From: a marine actinobacterium PHSC20C1
GTDB lineage: Bacteria > Actinomycetota > Actinomycetes > Actinomycetales > Microbacteriaceae
Direction: 5' to 3'
DNA length: 54,574 nucleotides
Assembly (NCBI GenBank): GCA_000153145.1
Contig: CH672415.1
Location: 2,533,645-2,588,218, forward strand
Position numbers and translations under genes: made by a program. The notes beneath the pieces were generated by a model that had not been told where the DNA came from, did not search any database, and was given only the letters and a program-made list of their open reading frames with translations. This document shows, piece after piece, positions 54,129 through 54,574 of this stretch (position 1 is its first letter; every line of letters begins with the position of its first letter).

Positions 54129-54500
54129 CTAGGTGTTGTCTGCCGGGCTTGTCGGGATAACCGCGGGCCCGGGGATGAGCCCCAGCGAGCGCAATAGGGT
54201 CTCGTTGCCGTTGAATGCGATGGCGTAGCATTTCCAGCCAGGTTCGCCCTGCCCGAAAAGCTCAAAACGGATGTCGAATGACACCGCCTGAGGCGCGAGA
54301 TACTCGGTGTAGATGCTGCAGGTGCGAGTAGCGGTGCTGTTTGCGGTGCCTGCGGCAGACACGATGCCGGGAACGACGAGGCCAATAAGCCCGAGTACGA
54401 CAACTACGCGCATCACCCAGACGAAAGTTCGTGAGCGCAACGGACGTTCCCCGTGGGGCTCATAGCCAGAAAGTTCTGGGTTGTCTTCGTATTCACTCAT
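54129..54500 (-). CDS. Small single-pass membrane protein of unknown function
   Basis: A 123-residue protein I do not recognise. A charged N-terminal tail (MSEYEDNPELSGYEPHGERPLRSR) leads into one hydrophobic helix (about 28-50) that could be a signal anchor. The remaining 70 residues look exported, with two Cys (TRTCSIYTEY and GWKCYAI) that could form a disulfide, ending in a Pro-rich tail. It converges on the acyl-CoA ligase gene with a 16-base gap. Nothing further can be supported in 54501-54574. Confidence 0.65.
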   Translation of the reverse strand: MSEYEDNPELSGYEPHGERPLRSRTFVWVMRVVVVLGLIGLVVPGIVSAAGTANSTATRTCSIYTEYLAPQAVSFDIRFELFGQGEPGWKCYAIAFNGNETLLRSLGLIPGPAVIPTSPADNT

Positions 54501-54574
54501 CGTGCCCCCATTGTGTCACTGCACGATGTGGGCGTGGGCGTGGGGTTGCTCAGGGAAAATCTATGGCGGTGGAC

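Overview
The window reads as chromosome of a high-GC Gram-positive actinobacterium, most likely a Microbacteriaceae member (Salinibacterium, Rhodoglobus or Cryobacterium-like). I base this on protein flavour, on the order pmt / rsmI / metG / tatD / rsmA / ispE / ABC-F / glmU / prs / acyl-CoA ligase (an actinobacterial housekeeping neighbourhood), on a bacterial RIO-type kinase, and on the many GGATGC/GCATCC words. The family-level guess is an inference. I see no phage, transposase, IS end or CRISPR array. Genes are tightly packed and no gene-free stretch exceeds about 210 bases.

Layout. 1-4935: most of a dipeptide/oligopeptide-type ABC importer (two permeases and a fused two-domain ATPase), interrupted by an opposite-strand PH-domain membrane protein gene. 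4942-8861: a minus-strand pair, a GT2 polysaccharide synthase followed by an exported GH18-like protein with two carbohydrate-binding modules, preceded by an inverted-repeat-rich control region (8879-9006). 9061-12328: a three-gene operon with ATGA overlaps (flavin monooxygenase, BASS-family transporter, NAD-dependent epimerase/reductase). 12341-13147: a GNAT acetyltransferase. 13206-18482: the methylcitrate (propionate) operon, with a GntR regulator, prpD, prpB, prpC and an aldo/keto reductase, under a promoter bracketed by two GTATAC palindromes. 18585-23213: a small membrane protein, a metallo-hydrolase and a DUF255 thioredoxin-fold protein diverging from an 11-bp intergenic, then a TetR/SDR divergent pair. 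23317-26519: a FadR-type regulator, a soluble Cache-domain protein and an APC transporter. 26703-28995: HNH protein, CoA-binding protein and O-acetylhomoserine sulfhydrylase.

29075-54500 is the conserved housekeeping region with insertions. pmt and rsmI are separated by a TetR / MMPL exporter / EamA block. rsmI and metG are separated by an SRPBCC protein and a fructose PTS operon (DeoR regulator, fruK, fruA). metG-tatD-rsmA form an overlapping operon. Next come an 18-codon ORF with a very strong ribosome-binding site, a RIO kinase, a DUF4287-like small protein, ispE, an ABC-F ATPase, a YeiH exporter with its MarR regulator, tRNA-Gln(TTG), glmU, prs, a fatty acyl-CoA ligase and a small membrane protein.

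The most striking pattern runs through the whole window. Genes that start a transcription unit repeatedly carry a TANNNT -10 hexamer exactly 6 (once 7) bases before the start codon and have no Shine-Dalgarno, whereas internal operon genes have Shine-Dalgarno sequences or overlap the previous stop. This is the signature of leaderless mRNA. At 19833-19849 two divergent leaderless genes share one near-palindromic 17-mer in which each -10 overlaps the other gene's start codon. All functions are inferred from sequence; no database search was possible.
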